NCBI GenBank assembly: GCA_029260735.1
Contig: JAJDCR010000170.1
Location: 1 to 64,000 of the forward strand
Direction: 5' to 3'
DNA length: 64,000 nt
DNA from: Planctomycetota bacterium
Lineage (GTDB): Bacteria > Planctomycetota > Uabimicrobiia > Uabimicrobiales > Uabimicrobiaceae
Shown here: piece after piece, positions 54,139 to 63,092 of the stretch
Layout of the letters: each line of letters opens with the position of its first letter
Position numbering within the stretch: the first letter of the stretch is position 1
Translations under genes and position numbers: made by a program
The notes under the pieces: generated by a model
The model's input: only the letters and a program-made list of their open reading frames with translations
Database searches by the model: none
Told to the model about the DNA's origin: nothing

Positions 54139-54346
54139 GCTTTCCTTGCTGTGAATTACTTGTCTTTGAAAAATATCTTGCCCGTCTAAGCGCTTGTTTT
54201 TCTCCGGTATGATAAAGGAGAATATAGATTTTCGCCACTTAATTTTCTTGATAGCCTTTTTTTAACTTGTCCGTTATAATTGGCAGGGAAACGAGAAGAG
54301 TATTTTCTAAGATGCCCTAAAAAAGAGGAAGAAATGGAGATGAAAA

Positions 54347-54940
54347 ATGTTAGACTTGGAACAAGAGTACCGACCCTTGGATGAAGAGAAGCTTCGGCAA
54401 CGAGATATGTTTGGGTGTATCGGGTGTTTTGGACTAGTGATTGTGCTAGGAGTGTTTTTTTACTTTGCCCTAGCTTACGCCGAAAAATGGGAACAAGAGG
54501 AAGAAGAGGAAGAAGTAGCTCTTATCAAAGAGCAAGAGAGAAAACGTATTGAGAAGAATTTTTTAGAGCGGAAAATGGCTACTCCTAGAAATCAGGAAGA
54601 CGTCGAAAATGAATTTGAGACGGAAGAAGTAATCGAGGAAGATATAGAAGAGGTAAAACCGGAAGATCTCTTTCGGGGAGAAGGACAAGCGAATTTACAC
54701 GTCCAAAATGGACACGTTTGGTTGGAAGCAGACTCCGATACTCAATTTAACACTTGCTGTGTTATTTTGTTTCAAATGACGGGAATAGTAGATGCCTCTG
54801 TTGCAGAAGAACTCCAAGAGAAAGTGAGCACTTTTTATCGCAAAACTCAGTTTTTAAATCAGAGAATGGCAGAGGTGGCACTGCTGTGCATGATACAAAT
54901 GAAATTACCTATAGGGCAGAAGGAAGAAGAAAATGACTGA
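54347..54940 (+). CDS. Membrane protein with acidic linker, unknown, first gene before hutG
   Basis: The 197-residue protein has GGAGATG before the ATG, a helix at about 22-45 (GCIGCFGLVIVLGVFFYFAL), then a run of Glu and Lys residues (50-110), and a small folded C-terminus (115-190). Its last eight bases overlap the hutG gene. Cotranscription with hutG is likely; no function is recognised. Confidence 0.6.
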   Translation: MLDLEQEYRPLDEEKLRQRDMFGCIGCFGLVIVLGVFFYFALAYAEKWEQEEEEEEVALIKEQERKRIEKNFLERKMATPRNQEDVENEFETEEVIEEDIEEVKPEDLFRGEGQANLHVQNGHVWLEADSDTQFNTCCVILFQMTGIVDASVAEELQEKVSTFYRKTQFLNQRMAEVALLCMIQMKLPIGQKEEEND

Positions 54941-55745
54941 GCCTTTGGAGCCTTTTTTTATTGTCCCAGGAAAGGCACCTAAACTTCCTATTGTGCTAAG
55001 TGTTCCTCATTGTGGCACAGAGTTTCCTGCTGAGGTAAAAGGCGAATACCGAGCAGATCTGATCTCTTCTCCTGAGGATACGGACTGGTTTGTTCATCGC
55101 CTTTATGATTTTGCTCCCGAGATGGGGATTACCTTAATTTATGCTCGCTATAGCCGATGGCTAATTGATATCAACCGAGACTCTCAGAGTAAACCGCTGT
55201 ATAATGATGGTCGTTTAATTACGGAGTTGGTACCAAGTAAGACTTTTCTCGGAGAAGATCTCTACCGAAAATCTCCTCCCAAAGAGGAAGAGATTGCCCG
55301 ACGTTTAGAGCACTACTATTGGCCTTATTATAAAAAAGTCGAATCCCTTCTTTTTAAGCTAAAAGAAGAATTTTCTCATGTTCTTTTCTACGATGCCCAT
55401 TCTATAAAGCAAAATGTTCCGACGATTCATCCCGACCCTTTTTCTGATTTAATTTTAGGAAACCAAGATGAGAAAACAGCGGACTCTAAACTGATTGCTT
55501 GCGCTGTGGAAAATCTCCAATCTTCCTCCTATAGTTTTGTTCACAATGGTTTGTTTAAAGGAGGACAACTTACTCGGTACTTTGGGCAACCAGAGAAAGG
55601 AATTCATGCTTTGCAGTTAGAGATGACGAAGATAAATTACATGAATGAAGAAACGACAAGCTATGATGAAGATAAAGCGCAAAAGATGCAAGTAGTCTTA
55701 CGTCAAACTCTTCAGGCTTTAGGGAAAACATTGCAGACTTTATGA
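54933..55745 (+). CDS. hutG: N-formylglutamate amidohydrolase (HutG)
   Basis: The 270-residue protein has LSVPHCGTEFP (about 22-32), EDTDWFVHRLYD, the pattern RYSRWLIDINRDS (about 70-82), LFYDAHSIKQNVP (about 151-163) with the metal-binding Asp/His, and a final QLEMTKINYM. It hydrolyses N-formyl-L-glutamate to glutamate and formate in the histidine-degradation route. It lies directly upstream of hutF, with the earlier Hut enzymes outside this window. Confidence 0.9.
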   Translation: MTEPLEPFFIVPGKAPKLPIVLSVPHCGTEFPAEVKGEYRADLISSPEDTDWFVHRLYDFAPEMGITLIYARYSRWLIDINRDSQSKPLYNDGRLITELVPSKTFLGEDLYRKSPPKEEEIARRLEHYYWPYYKKVESLLFKLKEEFSHVLFYDAHSIKQNVPTIHPDPFSDLILGNQDEKTADSKLIACAVENLQSSSYSFVHNGLFKGGQLTRYFGQPEKGIHALQLEMTKINYMNEETTSYDEDKAQKMQVVLRQTLQALGKTLQTL

Positions 55746-55766
55746 GCTTGTACAGAAAGGGAGTTT

Positions 55767-57149
55767 ATGAATAAAGTTTGGTCTTTAGATGGCTTGCTAC
55801 AAGATGAGGGCTGGTTAGAGCCTGCCTTTATTGAGGTTGATAAAGAGGGAGTTATCCAAAGAGTTACCTCAGAAAAGCCAGACAAGGAAATTGATGAGAT
55901 AGCCGGAGGATATGCTTTACCAGGCTACCAAAATGCCCACTCTCATGCTTTCCAATATGCTATGGCGGGCTTGGCCGAAAATTTACCTCGGCAAAGTCAA
56001 AGCGACGACTTTTGGAGCTGGCGAGAGGCTATGTACACATTGGCTTTAACTTTAAATCCTGATCAGATGGAAGCCATTGCGACCATGCTTTATAGCCAAA
56101 TGCTGCGTCATGGCTATACCCATGTGGTTGAGTTTCACTACTTACATCACAACCCTGATGGAAGTGATTATGAAAATATTGCCGAGATGGGGAGCAGACT
56201 CCTATCGGCCGCCGAGAAAACAGGAATTAGAATAACTCTAGTCCCCATTTTTTACCAGATGGGAGGCTTTGGACAAAAGCCAAGCGAGCGGCAAGCCCGT
56301 TTTATTTCTTCGACCCGAGACGATTACAGGAAACTGATGGAAAAAACGGAAGAAAAGCTTTCCTATTGTTCGAAGGCTCAACTAGGTTGGGGAATTCATT
56401 CTTTGCGAGCAGTCCAAGCACAAGATGTTGTCGCTACTTTTTCTCAAGCACCCTCCCACTGCCCTCTTCATATCCATGTCTCCGAGCAACAAAAAGAAGT
56501 GAACGATTGTCTTGCTTATTTGGGAAAGCGGCCTGTCCAGTGGTTAAGCGACAATGTCGAAGTGAGCAAGCGCTATCATCTTGTCCACGCTACTCATACC
56601 AGCCCCGAAGAAATCTCTCTGATGGCCCAAAGTGGAGCCCATGTTGTTCTTTGTCCTTCGACAGAAGGAAATCTGGGAGATGGTTTCTTCTCCTTTCAAG
56701 AGTACTGCCAGCAAGGGGGAAACTGGAGCATTGGTACCGATAGTCATATTGGTTTAAACCCTAACGAAGAGTTGAGAATTTTAGATTATGGGCAGAGACT
56801 GAAAAAAGAGAAGCGCAATATCATTTGTCAAACTCCTGGGAGCGATAGTGGCGACTTAATTTTCCGAGGAAGTGTTCAAGGGGGACGAAGGGCTGCAGGG
56901 CAAAATGACACTCGTTTTTTTGCTCCAGGACAAGAGTTCGACGCAGTTATTCTTGATAAGGATGAACCTCTCATTCAAGTTACTTCCTCAGAGAGGAGAC
57001 TGGCAACCTTTGTTTATGCCGGAGACGTTTCCTGGATAAAAGGAACCATCGTGCAGGGGAAATGGCTTGTTCAAAATCAGCACCATCAAAGAGAGAAAGA
57101 AATTGTTGCTCATTTTCAGCGAGCTATGAAAGAGCTTAGTTACCGCTAA
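55767..57149 (+). CDS. hutF: Formimidoylglutamate deiminase (HutF)
   Basis: The 460-residue amidohydrolase starts with AAGGGAG upstream of the ATG. The metal motif HSHAFQ is at about 58-63. VEFHYLHHNPDG marks the formiminoglutamate deiminase class, and the later metal-site residues appear at HIHVSEQQKEV (about 237), LVHATHTS (about 273) and GTDSHIGLNPNEEL (about 323). It makes N-formyl-glutamate, the substrate of the adjacent hutG, so these two genes form the final steps of histidine breakdown. Confidence 0.92.
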   Translation: MNKVWSLDGLLQDEGWLEPAFIEVDKEGVIQRVTSEKPDKEIDEIAGGYALPGYQNAHSHAFQYAMAGLAENLPRQSQSDDFWSWREAMYTLALTLNPDQMEAIATMLYSQMLRHGYTHVVEFHYLHHNPDGSDYENIAEMGSRLLSAAEKTGIRITLVPIFYQMGGFGQKPSERQARFISSTRDDYRKLMEKTEEKLSYCSKAQLGWGIHSLRAVQAQDVVATFSQAPSHCPLHIHVSEQQKEVNDCLAYLGKRPVQWLSDNVEVSKRYHLVHATHTSPEEISLMAQSGAHVVLCPSTEGNLGDGFFSFQEYCQQGGNWSIGTDSHIGLNPNEELRILDYGQRLKKEKRNIICQTPGSDSGDLIFRGSVQGGRRAAGQNDTRFFAPGQEFDAVILDKDEPLIQVTSSERRLATFVYAGDVSWIKGTIVQGKWLVQNQHHQREKEIVAHFQRAMKELSYR

Positions 57150-57176
57150 GTGTGGAGACCTCTAGGGCAATTCCTC

Positions 57177-57206
57177 TTGAAAATTTTTCGGGAAGTGGCA
57201 TAATAC
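57177..57206 (+). promoter_or_regulatory. Sigma70-type promoter for the thioredoxin-like gene
   Basis: TTGAAA at 57177-57182 and TAATAC at 57201-57206 are 18 bases apart, with the ATG at 57264. The hut genes end just upstream, so the thioredoxin gene may have its own transcript. Confidence 0.4.
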
Positions 57207-57263
57207 AAATAGGTTATGTATTGATTTATTCCTAACAAAACTTCTCACTAGAAGGAGAGTTGA

Positions 57264-57782
57264 ATGCGCATTTTAAGCTTAACTATATCTATTTTTCTTA
57301 TGGTTTCTCTGGCTTGGGCGGGAGAAAAAAAGGCACCGAAAACTTACACTAAAGTTGGAGATAAAACTCCTGTAACTCAAGTGATAACCATTGAAGGAAA
57401 AAAACTAGATTTTTCTGGTAAAGTTGTGGTCATGAGCCTCTTTGCAACTTGGTGTCCTCCTTGTCGGCAAGAGATGCCTGAACTAGAAAAACTTTGGCAA
57501 AAACATAGTAAAAATAAAGATTTAATTCTTTGTGCGGTTGGCCGAGAAGAAACAAAAAAGGAGCTGGCTCCTTTTAAGAAGCGCTTCAAGTTGAGTTTCC
57601 CCTTAGCAGGAGATCCTAAAAGAGAGGTTTTTTCTAAATTTGCGAAAAGTGATATTCCTCGACTTTATGTTCTGGATCGCCAAGGAAAAATTATTTATCA
57701 ATCTATTGGTTTTGATCACAAAGAGTTCCATAAAATGATTTCTCTTCTGGAAAAAGAACTCCAGAAGAAGGTCAAAAAGTAG
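57264..57782 (+). CDS. Secreted TlpA/ResA-like thioredoxin-domain protein
   Basis: The 172-residue protein has a signal peptide (1-20, ending LAWA) and a redox domain with the active site ATWCPPCRQEMPELEKLW (Cys-Pro-Pro-Cys, at about 65-68), VGREETKKEL and the cis-Pro region SDIPRLYVLDRQGKI. It should reduce disulphides outside the cytoplasm, as in cytochrome maturation or redox repair. AAGGAG precedes the ATG. No cytochrome-c gene is close. Confidence 0.9.
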   Translation: MRILSLTISIFLMVSLAWAGEKKAPKTYTKVGDKTPVTQVITIEGKKLDFSGKVVVMSLFATWCPPCRQEMPELEKLWQKHSKNKDLILCAVGREETKKELAPFKKRFKLSFPLAGDPKREVFSKFAKSDIPRLYVLDRQGKIIYQSIGFDHKEFHKMISLLEKELQKKVKK

Positions 57783-57889
57783 GTCGTGTCCTCATTCAGC
57801 TTTTTTGCTATGTTTTGGATGATTAGAAATGTAGTTTTTTGTTCTCGTTACAGTTGTGTAACGTGGTGGGCTGAATGAGGACACGCCCT
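57781..57889. repeat. MITE-like inverted-repeat element, family C, copy 2
   Basis: Left arm 57781-57800 (AGGTCGTGTCCTCATTCAGC) and right arm 57870-57889 (GCTGAATGAGGACACGCCCT) are inverted copies. The element touches the stop of the thioredoxin gene. About 200 further bases up to the next gene contain no recognisable feature. Confidence 0.85.
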
Positions 57890-58096
57890 ACCTGTAGGGG
57901 AGATGAAGAATTTGAAAATTAAAACTGAATGAAGATCCTTAATTTGTTCTGTGGGGAATCTACTAGTGGGTTCCCTTAACCTGCCCACTTCACCGCTTGT
58001 TATCCGAGGAGTTTTCTCATTAAGAATTACCATTTCCCTTTTTGGTTTTTTATTACCCGCCATCAATGCGAAAACTATACTGTTCGCGTTTTAAAT

Positions 58097-61000
58097 ATGC
58101 CTAGATTTGTTCTTCACGGAGAAAATTTAGAAAAGCTAAAGATCAACATGAAGGATTCTCTGCGGTCCTATTTGGAAGATGCCTCTCCTCAAAAACTATC
58201 CAATCTACCTATCATAGAAAACCCTTCTCTCAAAACAATAGAGGTGGATTTTCAATTTAAAGGAAAACAAAAAGAGTGCATTCGATCGATAAATCTTTCA
58301 TTGCCTTATGTTCATCATGAAGTTGAGGAGCGAAGACAACTGATTTATGTGCCCCATCTTGGCTTGAATCTATATCAACCAGAAGAAAGTATTTCAACGA
58401 AACAGATCAAGGAAGAAATCTTTGCTGCTTTGGTTCGAGAAAAGTACAATCGAAATTTTCGTGACTTGGCTTTACTTGACTTGGAGAAAGGCAAAGAGGA
58501 ATCTTTTTTGGAAAAAGTGGAAGTCAAAACTATTTTGCTAAGGACAAAAAAAGTTTTATCTCTCAAGGAAAAGCCAGAAAAAGAAAAATCTGTCCTTAAA
58601 GAGATTGCTCGTCCTCTTCACTCAACTCATCTCGCAACTGCTTTTGAAGTAAAAGAAGAAGTTGAAAAAATAGGGAAAGCTAGCGAAGCAAAGAAGATAA
58701 AAAGTCTTCTTTTGGTGGGGGAGTCTGGAGTTGGTAAAACAGCTATTTTTCATGAGTGGGTTAACGAGTGGAAGCGGGGCAAGCAAAAACAAAATTACGA
58801 AAAAATTTGGCAAACTTCAGGATCTCGTATTGTTTCAGGGATGACCTATTTAGGAGAGTGGGAAGAGAGATGTGACCAAATTGTACGCGAGGCTACCCAA
58901 GATAAGGCCGTTCTTTTTCTGGGTAACTTAACAGATTTAGTCCAGTCAGGGACTCATTCTGGATCAGATGAAGGTGTTGCGAGCTACTTAAAAAAACATA
59001 TCGCTAGTGGAGAGATCTTTGTTGTTTTAGAAACAACTCCAAGAGAGAAAGAGCTCGTAGAACAAAGCGACCCGGGTTTACTTCATCTGTTTCAAGAAAT
59101 AAAAGTTTCCTTGCCCAGTAAAAAAAGAATGCTTGCCATTATAAACTCTTGGTCAAAGAGTCAACCTGGCAAAATCGACTTAGACCAACAAGCCCAAGAA
59201 TGTGTTTGGGATCTTCACGAACGTTTTGGAACTTACTCTTCTTTTCCGGGAAGGGTGATGTATTTTTTAGAATTCTTGAGGCGCGACTTTAAGGGAAAGG
59301 TTTCTCGTTCTCAAGTGGTGGAGCAGTTTTCTCGGCAAACGGGCCTTCCTCTATTCCTTCTAGATGAAGCAGTGACCCTTGATCCAGATTGGTTAGCTCA
59401 ATTTTTCCAAGACCGCCTAAAAGGCCAACAAAATGCAATTGAGCGTGTGGTTAGCCTGATATGTTTAATCAAAGCAGAACTCACTGATCCGGAAAAGCCA
59501 ATTGCTTCCTTTCTCTTTGCTGGGCCAACAGGAGTGGGGAAAACCGAAATGGCTAAGAACCTGGCGGAATTCTTTTTTGGCAATAGAGAGCGTTTAATTC
59601 GCTTTGATATGAGTGAGTATATGGACGAAGTCTCTGTCGCTCGATTAATTGGAACGAATCATCGTCAAGAAGGAGAATTAGTGGCAAAAGCTCGCCAACA
59701 ACCTTTTTGCGTTTTTTTATTAGATGAAATCGAAAAAGCCCATCCTCTTGTTTTTGATGTTCTTTTGCAAGTTCTGGGAGAAGGCCGTCTTACGGATGCG
59801 CGAGGGGTCGAAGCTAACTTTCGTAACTGTATTATTATCATGACTTCCAATCTCGGAGCGCAAGAAGCACAAGTTGGTAGGGCTGGTTTTCACTCGGAAG
59901 AAATAACTAGCGAAGAGATTTTTTTAGACGCAGCCCAAAAATTTTTTCGCCCTGAATTTATTAATAGAATTGATTCTCTTATTTCTTTTTCTGCTCTGTC
60001 TAAAAATATTATTCAGGAGATTGCTTTTCTCGAAATTACTAAATCCCAAAAAAGAGAAGGTTTTTTCCGGCGGCATGCAGAAGTTATTTTTCATCCAGAA
60101 GCAGTTAAGTGGTTAGCGGAAGTAGGGTATCATCCTTTGTACGGAGCGAGACCACTGAAAAGAGCTTTGGAAAAACACTTTCTTGTTTCTATTGGGGAGG
60201 CCATCAACCAAAAGACGACAACGGCTCCTTTAGAATTAAAGGTTAGCATGAGCAAAGGGAAACCTCAAGTTAAGTGTCGGGCTCTTTTAAATGCAGAGAA
60301 AAAAGAAAACCAAATTGAAATGGCAATTTCGTGGACGGAAAAAATCTCTCGTTTGCGTCGCTTGATGGTGCGTTTGCAGAGAAGTGATCCTGTCGTTGAA
60401 ATGGCGAATGAACTTCATATTATGGATCTTGAGGTCGAAGCTAAGAGAAAGAAAAATCCTAACTCGGCTCGTTTGAATCCCCTGGAAGAAATACGTCGTC
60501 TGGATTTACAAAAGTTCCAAGCTAACTTAGAGCAACTGCTTGAAGAAATTGAGCTAGCAGAAGATATGGCAATTATGTCCTTGCGAGAGAGTGAAAGTAA
60601 TGTTTGGCAAGAGATAAAACCAAATATGGAAGAGTGTGAAAAAAAATGGCGGAAGATGCTTTTGGAAACATCTCATCGCTGGCAGAATCATCAGAACAAA
60701 GTTATCTTGCTCGTAAACTCTAGCAATGATGAACTTCTAGAGGAATTTGTTCCTCAGTATCATCTTGTTTTTGAAGAGTTAGGCTTTGAAGTAAGAAGTT
60801 TCTTTTACTTTACCTGTCCAGAAGTCAAAATAGAAGTAGAGACAGACGATGAAAAATGCGAGGGGAATCTAGAAGAAGAGGAAAATGAAGAGCAGGAGAA
60901 AGAGAAGAAAAGCAAAAAAGCAAAGAATAAACCTGCCGCGTTGCGTTTACGCAAAATGGGAGAATACTTAGACCATTCTTTTGCTAAATCTGTAAACAGC

Positions 61001-61405
61001 TATGGCTTTTTAATGGAGGTCAAAGGAGAGTTTGCCTCTTTGCTCGCTTCGGGAGAAATGGGAACCCATTTGCTCAGAGAACCCGTAAAAAATCGGGAGC
61101 GCGAAAAAGAGCAGAAAGGAGCAAAAGAACGGGAAAAAGAAACACCTGTTTATGTTCAAGTGCTAAACCCTTTTCCTCTTCCTCTCAAGCAAACTTTTTC
61201 TTCTTTTTTTCTGAAACCATCTGGAAATTTTACTCCTTTACCTGTAAAAGGAGCACGCCGAGAGTATTTGTGGGGGAAAGATTCTTTTCGAGATCGTTAT
61301 CTGAATCTTCGCTCTAGCTCTACTCGATCAAAGTTCATTGAAACTTGGGCAGACGTCATTTTAAGCTCTGCCTCTCAGTTTATCGAAGAGCAGATACCCC
61401 TGTAA
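58097..61405 (+). CDS. Divergent Clp/Hsp100-like double AAA+ ATPase with unusual N- and C-terminal domains
   Basis: The 1102-residue protein has no Clp-N repeats; residues 1-180 are of a different, mixed fold. D1 (about 190-420) has Walker A GESGVGKT but a degenerate Walker B (LFLGNL, no DE), and keeps a pore-like SGMTYLGEWEER. D2 (about 445-700) has Walker A GPTGVGKTEMAKNLAEFFFG and Walker B FLLDEIEKAHP, and the sensor TSNLGAQ, arginine-finger region RPEFINRID and sensor-2 GARPLKRALE. The usual D2 aromatic pore loop (GYVG type) is missing: GTNHRQEGELV replaces it. About 330 residues of unknown sequence follow (750-1102), highly charged. I see no ClpP-binding loop. Probably an active D2-driven remodelling ATPase. 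No ribosome site is clear. Confidence 0.8.
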   Translation: MPRFVLHGENLEKLKINMKDSLRSYLEDASPQKLSNLPIIENPSLKTIEVDFQFKGKQKECIRSINLSLPYVHHEVEERRQLIYVPHLGLNLYQPEESISTKQIKEEIFAALVREKYNRNFRDLALLDLEKGKEESFLEKVEVKTILLRTKKVLSLKEKPEKEKSVLKEIARPLHSTHLATAFEVKEEVEKIGKASEAKKIKSLLLVGESGVGKTAIFHEWVNEWKRGKQKQNYEKIWQTSGSRIVSGMTYLGEWEERCDQIVREATQDKAVLFLGNLTDLVQSGTHSGSDEGVASYLKKHIASGEIFVVLETTPREKELVEQSDPGLLHLFQEIKVSLPSKKRMLAIINSWSKSQPGKIDLDQQAQECVWDLHERFGTYSSFPGRVMYFLEFLRRDFKGKVSRSQVVEQFSRQTGLPLFLLDEAVTLDPDWLAQFFQDRLKGQQNAIERVVSLICLIKAELTDPEKPIASFLFAGPTGVGKTEMAKNLAEFFFGNRERLIRFDMSEYMDEVSVARLIGTNHRQEGELVAKARQQPFCVFLLDEIEKAHPLVFDVLLQVLGEGRLTDARGVEANFRNCIIIMTSNLGAQEAQVGRAGFHSEEITSEEIFLDAAQKFFRPEFINRIDSLISFSALSKNIIQEIAFLEITKSQKREGFFRRHAEVIFHPEAVKWLAEVGYHPLYGARPLKRALEKHFLVSIGEAINQKTTTAPLELKVSMSKGKPQVKCRALLNAEKKENQIEMAISWTEKISRLRRLMVRLQRSDPVVEMANELHIMDLEVEAKRKKNPNSARLNPLEEIRRLDLQKFQANLEQLLEEIELAEDMAIMSLRESESNVWQEIKPNMEECEKKWRKMLLETSHRWQNHQNKVILLVNSSNDELLEEFVPQYHLVFEELGFEVRSFFYFTCPEVKIEVETDDEKCEGNLEEEENEEQEKEKKSKKAKNKPAALRLRKMGEYLDHSFAKSVNSYGFLMEVKGEFASLLASGEMGTHLLREPVKNREREKEQKGAKEREKETPVYVQVLNPFPLPLKQTFSSFFLKPSGNFTPLPVKGARREYLWGKDSFRDRYLNLRSSSTRSKFIETWADVILSSASQFIEEQIPL

Positions 61406-61646
61406 ATTGAGAGAGGTAGGAAAGAAAACTTAAAAATTTTCCTACCTCCCTCAATTTACCACTTTTTGGGGATTTTTTGAAATTTCACTCACCAAGGCAA
61501 AGTCTAATTTAGCTTTGCCTTGTGTAATAGAGTGTTGAAATATGCTAAAACTTGCCGTAAAACCAAAGTAAAAAAGTTCCAAAAATGGGTAAATTGTGGG
61601 AGGTAGGAAAATTTTTAAGTTTTCTTTCCTACCTTCCACAATTTAC
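61402..61646. repeat. Two mirrored hairpins flanking a 130-base spacer (family D)
   Basis: Hairpin D1 (61402-61459) has arms GTAAATTGAGAGAGGTAGG and CCTACCTCCCTCAATTTAC. D2 (61589-61646) is its inverted copy with arms GTAAATTGTGGGAGGTAGG / CCTACCTTCCACAATTTAC. The loops share GAAAACTTAAAAATTTT. D1 begins at the stop of the ATPase gene, and D2 ends at the stop of the converging gene. Between them lies a small hairpin AAGGCAAAG...CTTTGCCTT (61497-61523). Possibly a bidirectional terminator pair or a mobile element. Confidence 0.8.
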
Positions 61647-62323
61647 TAGCTATGATTTGACCAGTGTTGGACGAATTCTTGAACATTGCTGCGTAGGCTT
61701 AGGGCAATTTGGTGATGATTTCTTTGGTTTTTTGCATTGACAACTAGGTGGAAGTAGACCCGTGTTTTTTGGGGGGATATTTTGATGAACGCAATGTTCA
61801 TTTCCATATACTGGAGGTCTTCTTCTACATAACTGCTTTTGCTCTTTTCCAAAAGATACTTCTTGATTGTCCACATATCTGCTTGCTTGATTCCTATATC
61901 CGCTTTTTTTTCTCCAGCAAAGGCTACAAAGCTTTGATCGGAAGTATTTTTCCAGAGTGCCTTTTCTATTTTTTTGTGTTCCTCCATGAAGCGAAATAAT
62001 TCTCCCGCAAACCAATGTCGAAAAATTAAGTGATAGTGTTGTTCATTATTTTTCTGATTTTCCCAAACGGAAATTTTCTCACTAAAGTAAGGGTTTTCGA
62101 TAGCTTCTGTGTTCTTTTTGTAAAAAGAATAAAGCTTTTGGTAGTTTTCGGGAAGATCAACAAAGCCGTAGACACTATTGTTTCGCTTATCTTTATCCAC
62201 TAGTTGGGGAGCAGGATAAACAAAAATCTCTCTATAGTCCTCGCTAGCACTTATCCAAACAGGTAGCATGACCAAGACGAGTAGAAAATTTTTCCATTTG
62301 CCTCTTGTCATGAATGTTGTCAT
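61646..62323 (-). CDS. Secreted protein, unknown
   Basis: The 225-residue protein has a perfect AAGGAGG six bases before the ATG at 62323, and a signal peptide (about 1-28, LVLVMLPVWISA). The rest is a compact domain of mixed content, rich in Lys and Asn, with no recognised motif. A downstream ATG at 62311 would shorten it only slightly. It is in the same minus-strand transcript as the gene before it. A hairpin related to D1/D2 (62340-62389) precedes it. Confidence 0.6.
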   Translation of the reverse strand: MTTFMTRGKWKNFLLVLVMLPVWISASEDYREIFVYPAPQLVDKDKRNNSVYGFVDLPENYQKLYSFYKKNTEAIENPYFSEKISVWENQKNNEQHYHLIFRHWFAGELFRFMEEHKKIEKALWKNTSDQSFVAFAGEKKADIGIKQADMWTIKKYLLEKSKSSYVEEDLQYMEMNIAFIKISPQKTRVYFHLVVNAKNQRNHHQIALSLRSNVQEFVQHWSNHS

Positions 62324-62339
62324 GAATTTCCTCCTTAAA

Positions 62340-62389
62340 TTTAGGAGGAAGGAAGAAAACTTTTAAATTTCCCTTTCCTTTCTCCTAAA
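62340..62389. repeat. Hairpin related to family D, between two genes
   Basis: The arms TTTAGGAGGAAGGAAG and CTTTCCTTTCTCCTAAA are inverted; the loop contains GAAAACTTTTAAATTTCC, close to the D1/D2 loop. It lies between the stop of the upstream gene and the ribosome site of the downstream gene, where it could act as an attenuator or partial terminator. Confidence 0.55.
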
Positions 62390-62393
62390 CTTA

Positions 62394-63092
62394 TTATTTT
62401 ATTGCTACATAGCGATGGTTGGTTCTTTCAACTTTGATCGTATTGTTTTTTAGTTCAGAGAGATGAACATGAATCCCTTGTTGCTCGAAAGTACTTAAGA
62501 GTGTTTCTGCTAACTTTGGTTCTTGATTTCTTTTTAGAGTAAGCTTTACTTTGACCGAGTGGTTACCTCTATAAGAAGAGCGTTTTTCTATTTGAAAGTC
62601 TTGAGGATGGCTAAGATGGGCCAAAGTCTTATTTAGTTTTCGAGTAGCACGATATCCATTGAAACCAGAAAAAAGAACAGTGTATTTTTTTTCTACGAAT
62701 CTTCGAGGAGCAGAAAAACGCTGAGTTTTACATTGTTGAACTTCGTTTTTAAGATAGTTTACACGTTCTTTCATTTGATAATTTTGAGCATTTACTTGCT
62801 CGCAGCTCTTCTTTAGGCTTACTTGAGTTTGAAGTGCTCTACGGTTTTCTTTTTTCAATTGTCGAACTTCTCTTTTGAGAGTTTGATTTTGCTCTTGCAA
62901 AGTATCAATGTCCACTTTGGATATGTCTACTAGTCTTCTTAAATTTTGAATCTCATCTAAAAGAGATTGATTTTGTAACTTGAGTTCGCGAACATAAGAT
63001 TTCGATTGATAATGATTTCTAGAGTAGTTTTGAGCAACGAGAGAAACTTGCAATAGGGCAGCGAGGGTAATAAAAGTAATTAGCTTTTTCAT
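62394..63092 (-). CDS. Secreted coiled-coil protein with SPOR-like C-terminal domain
   Basis: The 232-residue protein has a signal peptide (about 1-20), a coiled coil (about 33-125) rich in Glu, Gln, Lys and Leu, and a C-terminal 75-residue domain starting KKYTVLFSGFNGYRATRKLNKTL that resembles a SPOR-like (peptidoglycan-binding) strand-helix fold, without certainty. It is the first gene of the minus-strand pair ending at 61646. Confidence 0.6.
   Translation of the reverse strand: MKKLITFITLAALLQVSLVAQNYSRNHYQSKSYVRELKLQNQSLLDEIQNLRRLVDISKVDIDTLQEQNQTLKREVRQLKKENRRALQTQVSLKKSCEQVNAQNYQMKERVNYLKNEVQQCKTQRFSAPRRFVEKKYTVLFSGFNGYRATRKLNKTLAHLSHPQDFQIEKRSSYRGNHSVKVKLTLKRNQEPKLAETLLSTFEQQGIHVHLSELKNNTIKVERTNHRYVAIK

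Noticed and set aside
54347..57149. Possible complete histidine-utilisation operon
   Set aside because: Only hutG and hutF are visible; hutH, hutU and hutI are not in the window.
61650..62015. Minus-strand 121-residue frame overlapping the secreted-protein gene
   Set aside because: It is out of frame inside a gene with a good ribosome site and a signal peptide.
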